Shown here in pieces: positions 7,720 to 18,139 of a stretch of 64,000 nucleotides of DNA. A program made the translations under genes and the position numbers. Within the stretch, counting starts at the first letter, position 1; each line of letters starts with the position of its first letter. Under the pieces are notes generated by a model, which worked only from the letters and a program-made list of their open reading frames with translations, was not told the DNA's origin and made no database searches. The DNA lies in NCBI RefSeq assembly GCF_029910535.1, contig NZ_CP069362.1, positions 2,170,001 to 2,234,000 on the forward strand, read 5' to 3'. This DNA is from Marinitoga aeolica. Its GTDB lineage: Bacteria > Thermotogota > Thermotogae > Petrotogales > Petrotogaceae.

Positions 7720-8997
7720 GTGAAAATCGCTATTATAGGGTTTGGTGCTGCTGCAGTTGGTTTTTTGAAAGAAATTGATACTTCTAAACATGAGGTAACT
7801 GTCTACGAAATGAATAGAGATATTTTTTCTTCTTCAATTAGTGGTATCAGGGCAGATGGAAAACTATTTGTTTCATCTGAAATGGGTGGTGATTTGGAAG
7901 AGATACTATTTGATAAACAACTACAGAAAGAAATTGTGGATTATTATTCAGAATTATCGGAAACAGAGCCCGAGATAGGTACAAGAGAAAATCTTGAAGA
8001 ATTACAAAAAAAGTTTTTTATTAATGGATTTAAATTAGTAGAATCAGAATTTTTCCATATAGGAACAGATAAACTAAAAATATTCTTAAAAAATGCACAT
8101 GAAGAATTTGTTAGAAAGGGTGTTAATTTTAAATTTAATTCATTAGTTAAAGATATAGAAATTAATGAAAAAGTAATTGTTAAATATATAGACAGAGAAA
8201 CAAGGAATGAAATAAAAGAAGCATTTGATAAGGTTTATGTTGCTGTAGGAAGGAGTGGATTTAAATTAATAGATACTTTAACAAAAAAGTATCCTGATAT
8301 TATATTATCCAATACTAAAGTTGATTTGGGAGTTAGATTTGAATTACCTGATATTGTAGTTAAAGAATTAAATGAGGCATTATATGAATTTAAAGTAAAA
8401 TTTAAATCTTCAAATGGTCAATTAGTAAGAACTTTTTGTAATAACCCCTCAGGATATGTTGTTACAGAAAAGTATTCGGATTTTATTACAGTAAATGGTC
8501 ATGCTATTCACGACCAAAAATCTACAAATACTAATTTTGCAATTTTAGTGACTCATTCATTTACTAAACCATTTAATGATCCAAATGGTTATGGATCATA
8601 CATTGCAAAATTATCCAATATCTTAGCTGGCGGGAATAAGGTTATACTTCAGACATATGGAGATTTTAAAAAAGGTAAAAGAACAAAAAAGTTATGGAAA
8701 GTATTCCCGACCTTAAGTCAGGAAGAATATGTTTTAGGTGATCTGAACTTGGTTTTTCCAAGTAAAACATCTATATCATTAATAGAATTTATAGATAATT
8801 TAAATAATATTATTCCTGGAATAGCAGATGAAGAAAATCTTTTATATGGAGTAGAAGTTAAATTTTATGGTAAAAAATTAGATAACAATTTATTTGAAAA
8901 TTTAAAATTTATTGGAGATTGTTCAGGACAAACAAGAAGTATAGTACATGCTACAGCCCATGGAATTATTGAAGCGCGAAAATTAATAGAAAGTTAA
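7720..8997 (+). CDS. FAD-dependent dehydrogenase (COG2509-type)
   Basis: A 425-residue flavoprotein. The start is set to the GTG at 7720, nine bases after AAAGGAG; an upstream TTG at 7711 touches the ribosome site. The N-terminus KIAIIGFGAAAVGFLKEI is a dinucleotide-binding Rossmann fold, and the C-terminus FIGDCSGQTRSIVHATAHG, with DCSG near residue 402, is the second FAD contact of this family. It resembles 'NAD(FAD)-utilizing dehydrogenases' of unknown substrate found in many anaerobes. It is a single-gene unit between two terminator-bounded regulators. The biochemical role is not established. Confidence 0.8.
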   Translation: MKIAIIGFGAAAVGFLKEIDTSKHEVTVYEMNRDIFSSSISGIRADGKLFVSSEMGGDLEEILFDKQLQKEIVDYYSELSETEPEIGTRENLEELQKKFFINGFKLVESEFFHIGTDKLKIFLKNAHEEFVRKGVNFKFNSLVKDIEINEKVIVKYIDRETRNEIKEAFDKVYVAVGRSGFKLIDTLTKKYPDIILSNTKVDLGVRFELPDIVVKELNEALYEFKVKFKSSNGQLVRTFCNNPSGYVVTEKYSDFITVNGHAIHDQKSTNTNFAILVTHSFTKPFNDPNGYGSYIAKLSNILAGGNKVILQTYGDFKKGKRTKKLWKVFPTLSQEEYVLGDLNLVFPSKTSISLIEFIDNLNNIIPGIADEENLLYGVEVKFYGKKLDNNLFENLKFIGDCSGQTRSIVHATAHGIIEARKLIES

Positions 8998-9030
8998 ATT
9001 TATTCATGATATATTTTAAATAAATTGGAT

Positions 9031-9054
9031 TATACTATAAGAGTATTAATATAG
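9031..9054 (+). promoter_or_regulatory. Possible promoter/operator of the ArsR-type regulator
   Basis: A TATACT box (9031-9036) overlaps an inverted repeat CTATA-N10-TATAG (9035-9054) 20 bases upstream of the regulator start. ArsR proteins commonly repress themselves by binding such imperfect repeats over their own promoter. No clear -35 is visible, so this is tentative. Confidence 0.4.
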
Positions 9055-9075
9055 AAATTAAGAGGAGCTAAAATA

Positions 9076-9387
9076 ATGGATGAATGTGAATTAATTGCAG
9101 AAATATTTAAGGCATTGTCTCATCCCACACGTTTGAGAATATTAAAAATATTAAAAAATAGAAAATGCAATATAATTGAAATTTCAGAAGAGCTTGATTT
9201 AACACAATCAAGCGTTTCTCAGCATTTAAAAATTTTAGAAAATGTTGGTATAATTAGAAAAAGAAAAGAAGGTAATATAGTTTTTTGTGATCTAAAATAT
9301 GAAGCAATATTTAAATTATTTAATGATGCTAAAAAGATTGTTCATGAAGAATTACAAGAAGCTCATAAAATGATAAAAAATTCTTAG
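9076..9387 (+). CDS. ArsR-family winged-helix repressor
   Basis: A 103-residue ArsR/SmtB-type regulator. The hallmark ALSHPTRLRILKIL is at about residues 13-26, the recognition helix is SSVSQHLKILENVGI at about 46-60, and the wing is RKRKEGNIVFCDL. Cys residues occur at about positions 4, 31 and 70, but there is no CxC pair in the ELCVCDL metal site, so metal sensing of the ArsR kind is not supported. Redox or another cue is possible. It stands alone, preceded by GAGGAG and followed by a small hairpin. The target genes are unknown. Confidence 0.85.
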   Translation: MDECELIAEIFKALSHPTRLRILKILKNRKCNIIEISEELDLTQSSVSQHLKILENVGIIRKRKEGNIVFCDLKYEAIFKLFNDAKKIVHEELQEAHKMIKNS

Positions 9388-9388
9388 C

Positions 9389-9412
9389 CCACATCGTTAG
9401 ATGTGGATTTTT
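9389..9412 (+). terminator. Short hairpin terminator after the ArsR gene
   Basis: A 7-bp stem ccacatc / gatgtgg with loop gtta is followed by a short T run. It is weak, and the next promoter begins immediately afterwards. Confidence 0.6.
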
Positions 9413-9413
9413 A

Positions 9414-9422
9414 TGGTATAAT
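9414..9422 (+). promoter_or_regulatory. Extended -10 promoter directly before the GGDEF gene
   Basis: TGGTATAAT (TGN plus TATAAT, 9414-9422) ends six bases before the ATG at 9429. Transcription would start at or next to the start codon, so the mRNA may be leaderless. No Shine-Dalgarno sequence is present. Confidence 0.6.
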
Positions 9423-9428
9423 AATAGT

Positions 9429-10202
9429 ATGATTGCGATAGAAAAAGGGATTATAGATAAGAAAATTTTAAAAAAATTAAAATTCGAATACGTACTTATT
9501 GATAAAAATACAGAATTAAATTCTGTAAATATTATTGTATCTAGTGATATAGTAAATAGTGATATTTATACAATTCTAGTAGTTGATTCAATGAGCGAAA
9601 ATTTATTAGAAGCGGATGATTTTATTTTAAATCCAATTAATATTGAAGAATTAAATTATAGAGTAGAATTAGGGTTAAAAAAAGTTAAGTTAATAAATGA
9701 ATTAAGAAAATTATCTTTAATAGATTATTTAACAGGTGTTTATAACAGAAGAGCTATTACAGACATTTTAAAAAAAGAGATAGAAAGATCGAAAAGAGAA
9801 AATAGAACATTTGTTATTTCAATGCTTGACTTTGATAATTTTAAGAAAGTTAATGATACATATGGGCATGATGCAGGGGATGAAGTTTTGAGGAAAACTA
9901 TTGAACTTATAAGAAAAAAGATTAGATATTATGATTCCATTGGAAGACTTGGCGGAGAGGAATTTCTGATTGTATTATCTAATATATCTAAAGAAAATGC
10001 TCTTAAAGTTACCGAAAGAATAAGATTGGCAGTAGAGAATAATATTGTACATATAAATGGTCATCAAATTAAAATCACAGTAAGCCAAGGGTTGTCAATA
10101 TTTGATGGAAATAAAAATGTAGATCAATTAATTAAGGAAGCTGATTTAGCTGTATATAAAGCTAAGGATAATGGAAAAAATAAAATAGAGTTTTATGAAT
10201 AA
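9429..10202 (+). CDS. Diguanylate cyclase with a short degenerate receiver-like N-terminus
   Basis: A 257-residue GGDEF protein. The active-site loop is GGEEF (175-179), with an intact inhibitory-site RYYD (166-169) five residues before it, and metal and substrate residues in SMLDFDNFKKVNDTYGHDAGDE. It should condense two GTP to c-di-GMP. Residues 1-85 resemble the end of a receiver domain (EADDFILNPINIEELNYRVELGL) but are too short and lack a clear phosphoacceptor Asp. No membrane span is present, so the enzyme is cytoplasmic. The gene is monocistronic, with a possible leaderless promoter and a strong terminator. Confidence 0.88.
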   Translation: MIAIEKGIIDKKILKKLKFEYVLIDKNTELNSVNIIVSSDIVNSDIYTILVVDSMSENLLEADDFILNPINIEELNYRVELGLKKVKLINELRKLSLIDYLTGVYNRRAITDILKKEIERSKRENRTFVISMLDFDNFKKVNDTYGHDAGDEVLRKTIELIRKKIRYYDSIGRLGGEEFLIVLSNISKENALKVTERIRLAVENNIVHINGHQIKITVSQGLSIFDGNKNVDQLIKEADLAVYKAKDNGKNKIEFYE

Positions 10203-10232
10203 TCCCCGGTGAAAAAATCACCGGGGATTATT
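10201..10232. terminator. Terminator between convergent units
   Basis: A 12-bp perfect stem aatccccggtga / tcaccggggatt with an A5 loop, followed by a T-rich stretch, lies between the GGDEF gene and the leftward oxidoreductase operon. It fits the rightward gene best and may also stop leftward transcription. Confidence 0.85.
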
Positions 10233-10236
10233 ATTT

Positions 10237-10779
10237 TTATTTAACTAAAGCATTCATTCCTGCTTCAATAGCTTTTAAATTTATATCCAATAATGCTGCT
10301 TTTTTACCTTTTAATGATTTTTCTAAAGCTTTTTTTACTGAATCAAAGGAAACAGCATTTGTAGCTTTTAAATAAGCGCCTAACATAACCATATTTTGGA
10401 CTTTAACATTTCCTAATTCATCGGCAATTTCGTTTGCAGGAATTTTATAAACCTGGATATCTTTTCTTTCTGGATCTCTATCGATAACTGATGAATTTAA
10501 TAATAAAATACCATTTTCTGGTAATAATTTTTCAAATTTATACATTGAAGGGATATTAAATGCAATAACTTCTGTTGGTTGGTCTACAACAGGTGAGGCA
10601 ATATATTCTTCTGAGAGAACTACTGTACAATTTGCTGTACCTCCACGCATTTCAGGACCATATGAAGGTAACCATGTCGTATACATATTTTCATACATTG
10701 CAGCTAAAGATAATATTTTCCCAAATAACATTACACCTTGACCACCAAATCCTGCAGCTATAAATGCATGATGTTTCAT
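10237..10779 (-). CDS. vorC: 2-oxoacid:ferredoxin oxidoreductase, gamma subunit
   Basis: A 180-residue gamma (catalytic-gamma) subunit of the pyruvate/2-ketoisovalerate ferredoxin oxidoreductase superfamily. [14 protein letters not shown] (about residues 10-23) and [14 protein letters not shown] (about 40-53) are typical. It completes a four-subunit enzyme with the beta, alpha and ferredoxin-like subunits encoded upstream on the same strand. The complex oxidatively decarboxylates a 2-oxoacid to an acyl-CoA and reduces ferredoxin. Its start overlaps the beta-subunit stop. The neighbouring aminotransferase and butyrate kinases favour branched-chain 2-oxoacids, but 2-oxoglutarate cannot be excluded. 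Confidence 0.85.
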   Translation of the reverse strand: MKHHAFIAAGFGGQGVMLFGKILSLAAMYENMYTTWLPSYGPEMRGGTANCTVVLSEEYIASPVVDQPTEVIAFNIPSMYKFEKLLPENGILLLNSSVIDRDPERKDIQVYKIPANEIADELGNVKVQNMVMLGAYLKATNAVSFDSVKKALEKSLKGKKAALLDINLKAIEAGMNALVK

Positions 10780-11531
10780 TTTTCATCACCCACCTTATCA
10801 ACGTAAACGCCCAATGGATATTCTGGAACCATATTTTCTTCTAACCATTTATTTGCTTCAACTGGTGGAATACCCCAGTTTGTAGGACATGTTGATAATA
10901 CTTCAACCATACCGAAACCTTTACCTTCAATTTGAGCTAAGAAAGCTTTTTTTATCATTTTTTTAGTTTTTATTACATCTTGTGGTTTGTTAACTTTTGT
11001 TCTTGCCAAGTATGCTACACCTGGTAAGTTAGATAATAACTCAGCCATATGGATTGGATAACCTTCATTCTCAGCACTTCTTCCATATGGTGAAGTAGTT
11101 GTTTTCATTCCTAATAATGTAGTTGGAGCCATTTGTCCTCCAGTCATACCATATATAGCGTTATTGATGAAAATTGTTGTAATTTTTTCTCCTCTATTAG
11201 CGGCATGTAAAATTTCAGCTGTACCAATTGCAGCTAAATCACCATCACCTTGATAAGTGAATACAACATTTTCTGGCATAGCTCTTTTCATACCTGTTGC
11301 TACTGCTGGAGCTCTTCCGTGTGGTGCAACAGTTCCATCAACATCAAAAAATTCATATGCAAAAACTGAACAACCAACTGGAGCAACCATTAAAGTTTTT
11401 TCTCTTATACCTAATTCATCAATTACTTCTGCAACAAGTCTATGAACAATTCCATGATGGCATCCTGGACAATATGTAAATTCCTTTCCACTCAATGCTT
11501 CAGGGCCTTTGAATTTTATTTTATAAGACAT
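10776..11531 (-). CDS. vorA: 2-oxoacid:ferredoxin oxidoreductase, beta (TPP) subunit
   Basis: A 251-residue thiamine-diphosphate subunit. It has [12 protein letters not shown] near residues 21-32, a TPP/Mg motif region [20 protein letters not shown] (about 95-114) and [16 protein letters not shown] (about 122-137). These are standard for KorB/VorA proteins. It carries no ferredoxin domain of its own; the 4Fe-4S subunit is the separate gene at 12615. It has a good AGGAGG site and overlaps the gamma gene by four bases. The subunit letters differ between Vor and Kor naming, so the symbol is indicative only. Confidence 0.86.
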   Translation of the reverse strand: MSYKIKFKGPEALSGKEFTYCPGCHHGIVHRLVAEVIDELGIREKTLMVAPVGCSVFAYEFFDVDGTVAPHGRAPAVATGMKRAMPENVVFTYQGDGDLAAIGTAEILHAANRGEKITTIFINNAIYGMTGGQMAPTTLLGMKTTTSPYGRSAENEGYPIHMAELLSNLPGVAYLARTKVNKPQDVIKTKKMIKKAFLAQIEGKGFGMVEVLSTCPTNWGIPPVEANKWLEENMVPEYPLGVYVDKVGDEK

Positions 11532-11546
11532 AATTTTCCTCCTTTC

Positions 11547-12602
11547 TTATATCAATTCCATTAATTTTGCTAATACTTCATTTGGTGTAGGAACAACCCC
11601 ACCAGTTCTTCCATAGAATTCTACTGGTTTTTTACCATTTACAGCTAATTTTACATCTTCTACCATTTGACCCATACTCATTTCTACTGTGAAGAATAAT
11701 TTTGCTTGATCAGCTAATTTTGCCAATGCATCATAAGGATAAGGCCATAATGTAATAGGTCTAAATAAACCAGCTTTAACGCCTTTCTCTCTAGCCATGT
11801 TTACAATTGTTTTTGCTATCCTTCCCATTGTACCATAAGCCACTATAATAACATCAGCATCTTCTGTTTTATATTCTTCCCACATTTGTTCATTTTCAAT
11901 GATTTTCTTATATTTTTCTTGATATCTTAAATTCATTTGTTCTAAAACGTATTCGTTTATATCAAATGAAGTTATTTTATGAGGTTCTCTACCTTTTGCT
12001 CCTTGCATAGCCCATGAGCTATGATCTGGTAATGTGTTTAAATCTCTAAATTCAGGGAATTCAACAGGTTCCATCATTTGACCTAACATACCATCTGCAA
12101 GTATTAAAGCAGGGTTTCTATATTTATCAGCTACATCAAAAGCTTTTGCAGTCAGTTCTACAGCTTCTTGTAATGATTCTGGACCATAAACAACTAATCT
12201 ATAATCACCATGTCCTCCACCTTTTGTAGCTTGAAAGTAATCACTTTGAGCAGGTTGAATATCACCTAAACCTGGACCACCTCTAACAACATTTACAAAT
12301 ACAACAGGTAATTCTGCACCTGCGATATATGAAACCCCTTCCTGCATTAAACTATAACCGGGTGAAGATGTTGAAGTCATAACTCTATGTCCTGTTGATG
12401 CAGCACCATATAACATATTTACAGCAGCTACTTCACTTTCTGCTTGTAAAAAAACACCATCAACTTGAGGCATTCTTCTTGACATATATTCAGTTAATTC
12501 GCTTTGTGGAGTAATAGGATAACCAAAATATAATCTACATCCAGCCCTTATGGCGGCTTCACCAATTGCTTCAGTACCTTTTACCATTACTTTTTCAGCC
12601 AT
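11547..12602 (-). CDS. vorB: 2-oxoacid:ferredoxin oxidoreductase, alpha subunit
   Basis: A 351-residue alpha subunit. It has KGTEAIGEAAIRAGCRLYFGYPITPQSE near the N-terminus (given in pieces: KGTEAIGEAA, YFGYPITPQSE), the AESEVAAVNMLYGAA region and STSSPGYSLMQEG. These form the pyrimidine-binding half of the two-subunit TPP site in the PFOR superfamily. Length and motif pattern match VorB/KorA, used for 3-methyl-2-oxobutanoate and related acids. It lies 12 bases downstream of the ferredoxin gene and has a GGAGGG site. Confidence 0.86.
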   Translation of the reverse strand: MAEKVMVKGTEAIGEAAIRAGCRLYFGYPITPQSELTEYMSRRMPQVDGVFLQAESEVAAVNMLYGAASTGHRVMTSTSSPGYSLMQEGVSYIAGAELPVVFVNVVRGGPGLGDIQPAQSDYFQATKGGGHGDYRLVVYGPESLQEAVELTAKAFDVADKYRNPALILADGMLGQMMEPVEFPEFRDLNTLPDHSSWAMQGAKGREPHKITSFDINEYVLEQMNLRYQEKYKKIIENEQMWEEYKTEDADVIIVAYGTMGRIAKTIVNMAREKGVKAGLFRPITLWPYPYDALAKLADQAKLFFTVEMSMGQMVEDVKLAVNGKKPVEFYGRTGGVVPTPNEVLAKLMELI

Positions 12603-12614
12603 TAATATCCCTCC

Positions 12615-12845
12615 TTAAGCTTTAGCTTTTTCTAATGTTGAAACTGTTATACATACATCGGGACACATTTGATAACAGAAACCACAACCAATACATTTTT
12701 CAGGATTTAAAACTGCAGCAGGATGATAACCTTTTGCATTAAATCCTTCAGAAAATCCTAATGTTCCTGTTGGACATGCATCTATACAAAGACCACATCC
12801 TTTACATCTTTCTTGATCAATTTCAACTTTGTTCTTGTATTCCAT
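12615..12845 (-). CDS. vorD: 2x[4Fe-4S] ferredoxin-like subunit of the oxidoreductase
   Basis: A 76-residue ferredoxin with two motifs, CKGCGLCIDACP (about 15-26) and CIGCGFCYQMCP (about 51-62), each of the CxxCxxCxxxCP type for a 4Fe-4S cluster. It should pass electrons from the TPP centre to soluble ferredoxin. Its place directly before the alpha, beta and gamma genes is the normal layout of four-subunit 2-oxoacid oxidoreductases. It is preceded by a GGAGG site 13 bases after the P-loop gene. Confidence 0.9.
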   Translation of the reverse strand: MEYKNKVEIDQERCKGCGLCIDACPTGTLGFSEGFNAKGYHPAAVLNPEKCIGCGFCYQMCPDVCITVSTLEKAKA

Positions 12846-12858
12846 CGTATCCCTCCTT

Positions 12859-15516
<2,658 letters not shown>

Positions 15517-15525
15517 ATTTTCACC

Positions 15526-16587
15526 TCACATTTTCCAATCTTTAGCCTTTTCCTCATTATTTAGAACTCTTAGGGCTCCTTCGGCTAATGCTTCCATCTC
15601 AAATGAACCTGGATACAACATTATTAAGGCGATTTTTGATATTCTTTGTCTTATCATATCAATGAAATCATCATTTCGGGCCATTCCACCGGTGATAATA
15701 ATTGCGTCAACTTCTCCTTTTAATACAGCAGCCATTCCTCCAATTTCTTTTGCAATTTGATATGCCATAGCTTCAACAACTTTTTTTGCATATTCATCAT
15801 GTTCTGCTTTTTTCATTGCAACTCTTAAATCATTGGTTCCGAGATATGCAACTAAACCACCTTTTCCAATGTATCTCTTTTTTAATTCTCTTTTTTCATA
15901 TTTTCCTGAAAATGCTAATTTAGCTAAATCTCCAACAGGCAATTCACCTGTTCTTTCAGGACTAAATGGACCTTCATCATTAGCATTATTAACATCAATC
16001 ATTTTTCCTTTTCTTTGTGCTCCAATTGATATACCGCCACCTAAATGTGCTATTACAAAATTACATTCTTCATATTTTTTGTTTAATTCTTTAGACGCTT
16101 TACGTGCAACACTTTTCATATTTAATGCATGATACAAACTCTTTCTTTCAATTTCAGGTATCCCAGAAATTCTTGATTCAGGAATAAATTCATCAACAGA
16201 AACGGGATCAGTAATAAATACAGGTATATTATTTTCTGCTAATTCCCAACCAATCACTGCAGCTAAATTTGAAGCATGTTCTATTTTTGTTTTGTTTTTC
16301 AGGAAATCCACCATTTCTTTTGTTACTCTATATGTTCCACTTTCTAAAGGAGGTAACACACCTCCTCTTGCTGCGATAGCATTGAAGTCAGTTATTTTAT
16401 AGCCATATTTTTCAATAAAACTTTTTATTTCATCTCTTCTTAAATCTATTTGATCCATTAATTTTTCATATTTATCTAACTCTTCAGGAGAATGAGAAAC
16501 TTCTTCTGATACTATTAATTTTTCGTCTTCAAAGACTGCAATTTTAGTTGAAGTAGAACCTGGATTAATAACTAAAATACGATTCAT
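15526..16587 (-). CDS. buk: Butyrate kinase, copy 2
   Basis: A 353-residue paralog of the copy at 13520, with the same [19 protein letters not shown] start, [16 protein letters not shown] and NDEGPFSPERTGELP. Sequence differences are spread throughout, so the duplication is not recent. Two kinases beside one Ptb may broaden substrate range (straight versus branched acids) or form a hetero-oligomer; neither is shown. It lies 20 bases after the aminotransferase gene and nine before ptb. Confidence 0.9.
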   Translation of the reverse strand: MNRILVINPGSTSTKIAVFEDEKLIVSEEVSHSPEELDKYEKLMDQIDLRRDEIKSFIEKYGYKITDFNAIAARGGVLPPLESGTYRVTKEMVDFLKNKTKIEHASNLAAVIGWELAENNIPVFITDPVSVDEFIPESRISGIPEIERKSLYHALNMKSVARKASKELNKKYEECNFVIAHLGGGISIGAQRKGKMIDVNNANDEGPFSPERTGELPVGDLAKLAFSGKYEKRELKKRYIGKGGLVAYLGTNDLRVAMKKAEHDEYAKKVVEAMAYQIAKEIGGMAAVLKGEVDAIIITGGMARNDDFIDMIRQRISKIALIMLYPGSFEMEALAEGALRVLNNEEKAKDWKM

Positions 16588-16607
16588 TTTTTCACCTCAC
16601 TTAGTGG

Positions 16608-17858
16608 TTATTTTTTTAATTTTAACTCTAAACCCTTTTTACTAGCATACTCTTCAATAGTTTTTCTTAATCTTTTTGTTCCCTCTTCTAATTCTTCAAA
16701 AGAAGGTAAACAGAATGATACTCTCAGAGTATTTCTTTCTGGCTCATCAACGTAAAATGTTTCTCCTGGAATATAAATTATTTTATTTTCTTTAGCAATT
16801 TCAAACATTTCCATTGTATCAAATCCTTCAGGTAATTTGATCCATGAAAATAAACCACCCTCAGGATGTATCCAGTCGATTCCATCAATATCTCCCAAAT
16901 ATTTATCTAAAGCTTCCATAAATTTATCCTTTTTGGCCTTATATAATTTTATTGTTGGTTGGATTTCTTCAAATAAGTCATATTTTTCCATAAATCTTGC
17001 AGCAATTCTTTGAGTTAATGTTGAAGAACATAAATCCATTCCCTGTTTAGCTAAAACCATTTTTCTTATTAATTGTTTGTTCCCGATGATTACACCAATT
17101 CTTAAACCAGGAGATAATACTTTACTAAATGTGTTTAATAAGATAACCCTTTCACCGTTATTTAATTTAAAAATACTTGGTAATTTTTCTCCTTCAAATC
17201 TTAAAGCACCATATGGATCGTCTTCAATGATAATGAAATCATATTTTTCTGCTAATTCAATTAATCTTTTTCTTTTTTCTAAAGATAAAGTAGTACCAGC
17301 TGGATTGTGGAAATTACTTACAGTATATACAAATTTAAATTTATCAATTTTTCCATCTTTTTTGAGTTTTTCTAATTCTTCTTCTAAAATGTCTAAATTC
17401 ATTCCATCTTTTTCTAAAGGAATACTTATATAATTAGGATTTCTTTGATTAAATGCACTACCAGCACCTAAGTATATAGGTTTGCTAACTGCACAATAAC
17501 TATCTTCATCTAAAAATACAGTACCAATAATAAATAAAGCCTGTTGAGAACCTGTTGTTATCATAAGATTTTCTTCTGTTAATCCCGATATACCCTCATA
17601 TTTTTCTAATAATCTAATATATTGCTTAATTAATTCTGGATCTCCTTCCGTAGAGCCATATTGTAAAGCAATTTTATATTCATTCATAATAACTTCTTTG
17701 GAAATTTCTGATAATTTTTCTATTGGGAAGGTTTCTGGATCTGGAATACCTCCACCAAAAGAAATAATTCCTTCTTGAGTAGCTGTTTTTAACAATTCTC
17801 TAATAATGTTAGATTTAATTCTTTTTACCGTTACAGAATATTTACTTTCAAAATTCAT
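16608..17858 (-). CDS. PLP-dependent aminotransferase, class I/II (2-aminoadipate/branched-chain type)
   Basis: A 416-residue fold-type I aminotransferase of the LysN/AadAT-like branch. GIISFGGGIPDPETFP is near residues 30-45, TTGSQQALFI near 107-116, SNFHNPAG near 182-189, and the PLP lysine lies in NTFSKVLSPGLRIG near 244-257. It would transfer the amino group from branched-chain or other amino acids to 2-oxoglutarate, giving the 2-oxoacids used by the oxidoreductase of the same operon. It is the first gene after the promoter. Its substrate is inferred from context; 2-aminoadipate or aromatic substrates are alternatives. Confidence 0.83.
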   Translation of the reverse strand: MNFESKYSVTVKRIKSNIIRELLKTATQEGIISFGGGIPDPETFPIEKLSEISKEVIMNEYKIALQYGSTEGDPELIKQYIRLLEKYEGISGLTEENLMITTGSQQALFIIGTVFLDEDSYCAVSKPIYLGAGSAFNQRNPNYISIPLEKDGMNLDILEEELEKLKKDGKIDKFKFVYTVSNFHNPAGTTLSLEKRKRLIELAEKYDFIIIEDDPYGALRFEGEKLPSIFKLNNGERVILLNTFSKVLSPGLRIGVIIGNKQLIRKMVLAKQGMDLCSSTLTQRIAARFMEKYDLFEEIQPTIKLYKAKKDKFMEALDKYLGDIDGIDWIHPEGGLFSWIKLPEGFDTMEMFEIAKENKIIYIPGETFYVDEPERNTLRVSFCLPSFEELEEGTKRLRKTIEEYASKKGLELKLKK

Positions 17859-17896
17859 AATATCACCCCTCCAAATTTAGTTTCTTTCTCGATTTT

Positions 17897-17925
17897 ATTT
17901 TACACTTTTAATTTAAAATTTACAA
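17897..17925 (-). promoter_or_regulatory. Promoter of the amino-acid fermentation operon
   Basis: Reading leftwards: TTGTAA (17920-17925), 17 bases, then TAAAAT (17897-17902) with TG just before it. It lies 39 bases upstream of the aminotransferase start. No internal terminator is seen down to 10237, so one transcript of about 7.6 kb is likely. Confidence 0.7.
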
Positions 17926-17982
17926 AGTTGATTATGGAGCCATATATCTGGTTATATACAATTATAAGTGATTATATGCTGT

Positions 17983-17998
17983 GTGAAAAATTTTTCAC
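17983..17998. promoter_or_regulatory. Perfect 16-bp palindrome, possible operator
   Basis: GTGAAAAATTTTTCAC is self-complementary and lies in the divergent region between the fermentation operon and glyA. It resembles the half-site of Rex operators (TTGTGAA/TTCACAA), but the gap between half-sites is two bases longer than the usual one. Rex is encoded at 53480. The assignment is tentative. Confidence 0.4.
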
Positions 17999-18044
17999 GA
18001 AATTTTTTTCAATATCAATACTGGTTTTTACAAAAATAATGTTG

Positions 18045-18050
18045 TATAAT
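18045..18050 (+). promoter_or_regulatory. Likely -10 box of the glyA promoter
   Basis: TATAAT 90 bases upstream of glyA; no convincing -35 is seen at the usual distance. The intervening leader of about 80 bases shows no strong hairpin. Confidence 0.45.
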
Positions 18051-18139
18051 ATGATCGAAACTAAAAACAGTAATGTACGTTAATTGTAAAATTAAATTTT
18101 ATTTTGATTAAGAATTAAATCACATAAGGAGGAGTTAAA

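Noticed and set aside
17983-17998. Palindrome GTGAAAAATTTTTCAC as a transcription terminator
   Set aside because: The stem is AT-rich with no loop and lies between divergent genes, far from any stop codon; an operator is a better reading.
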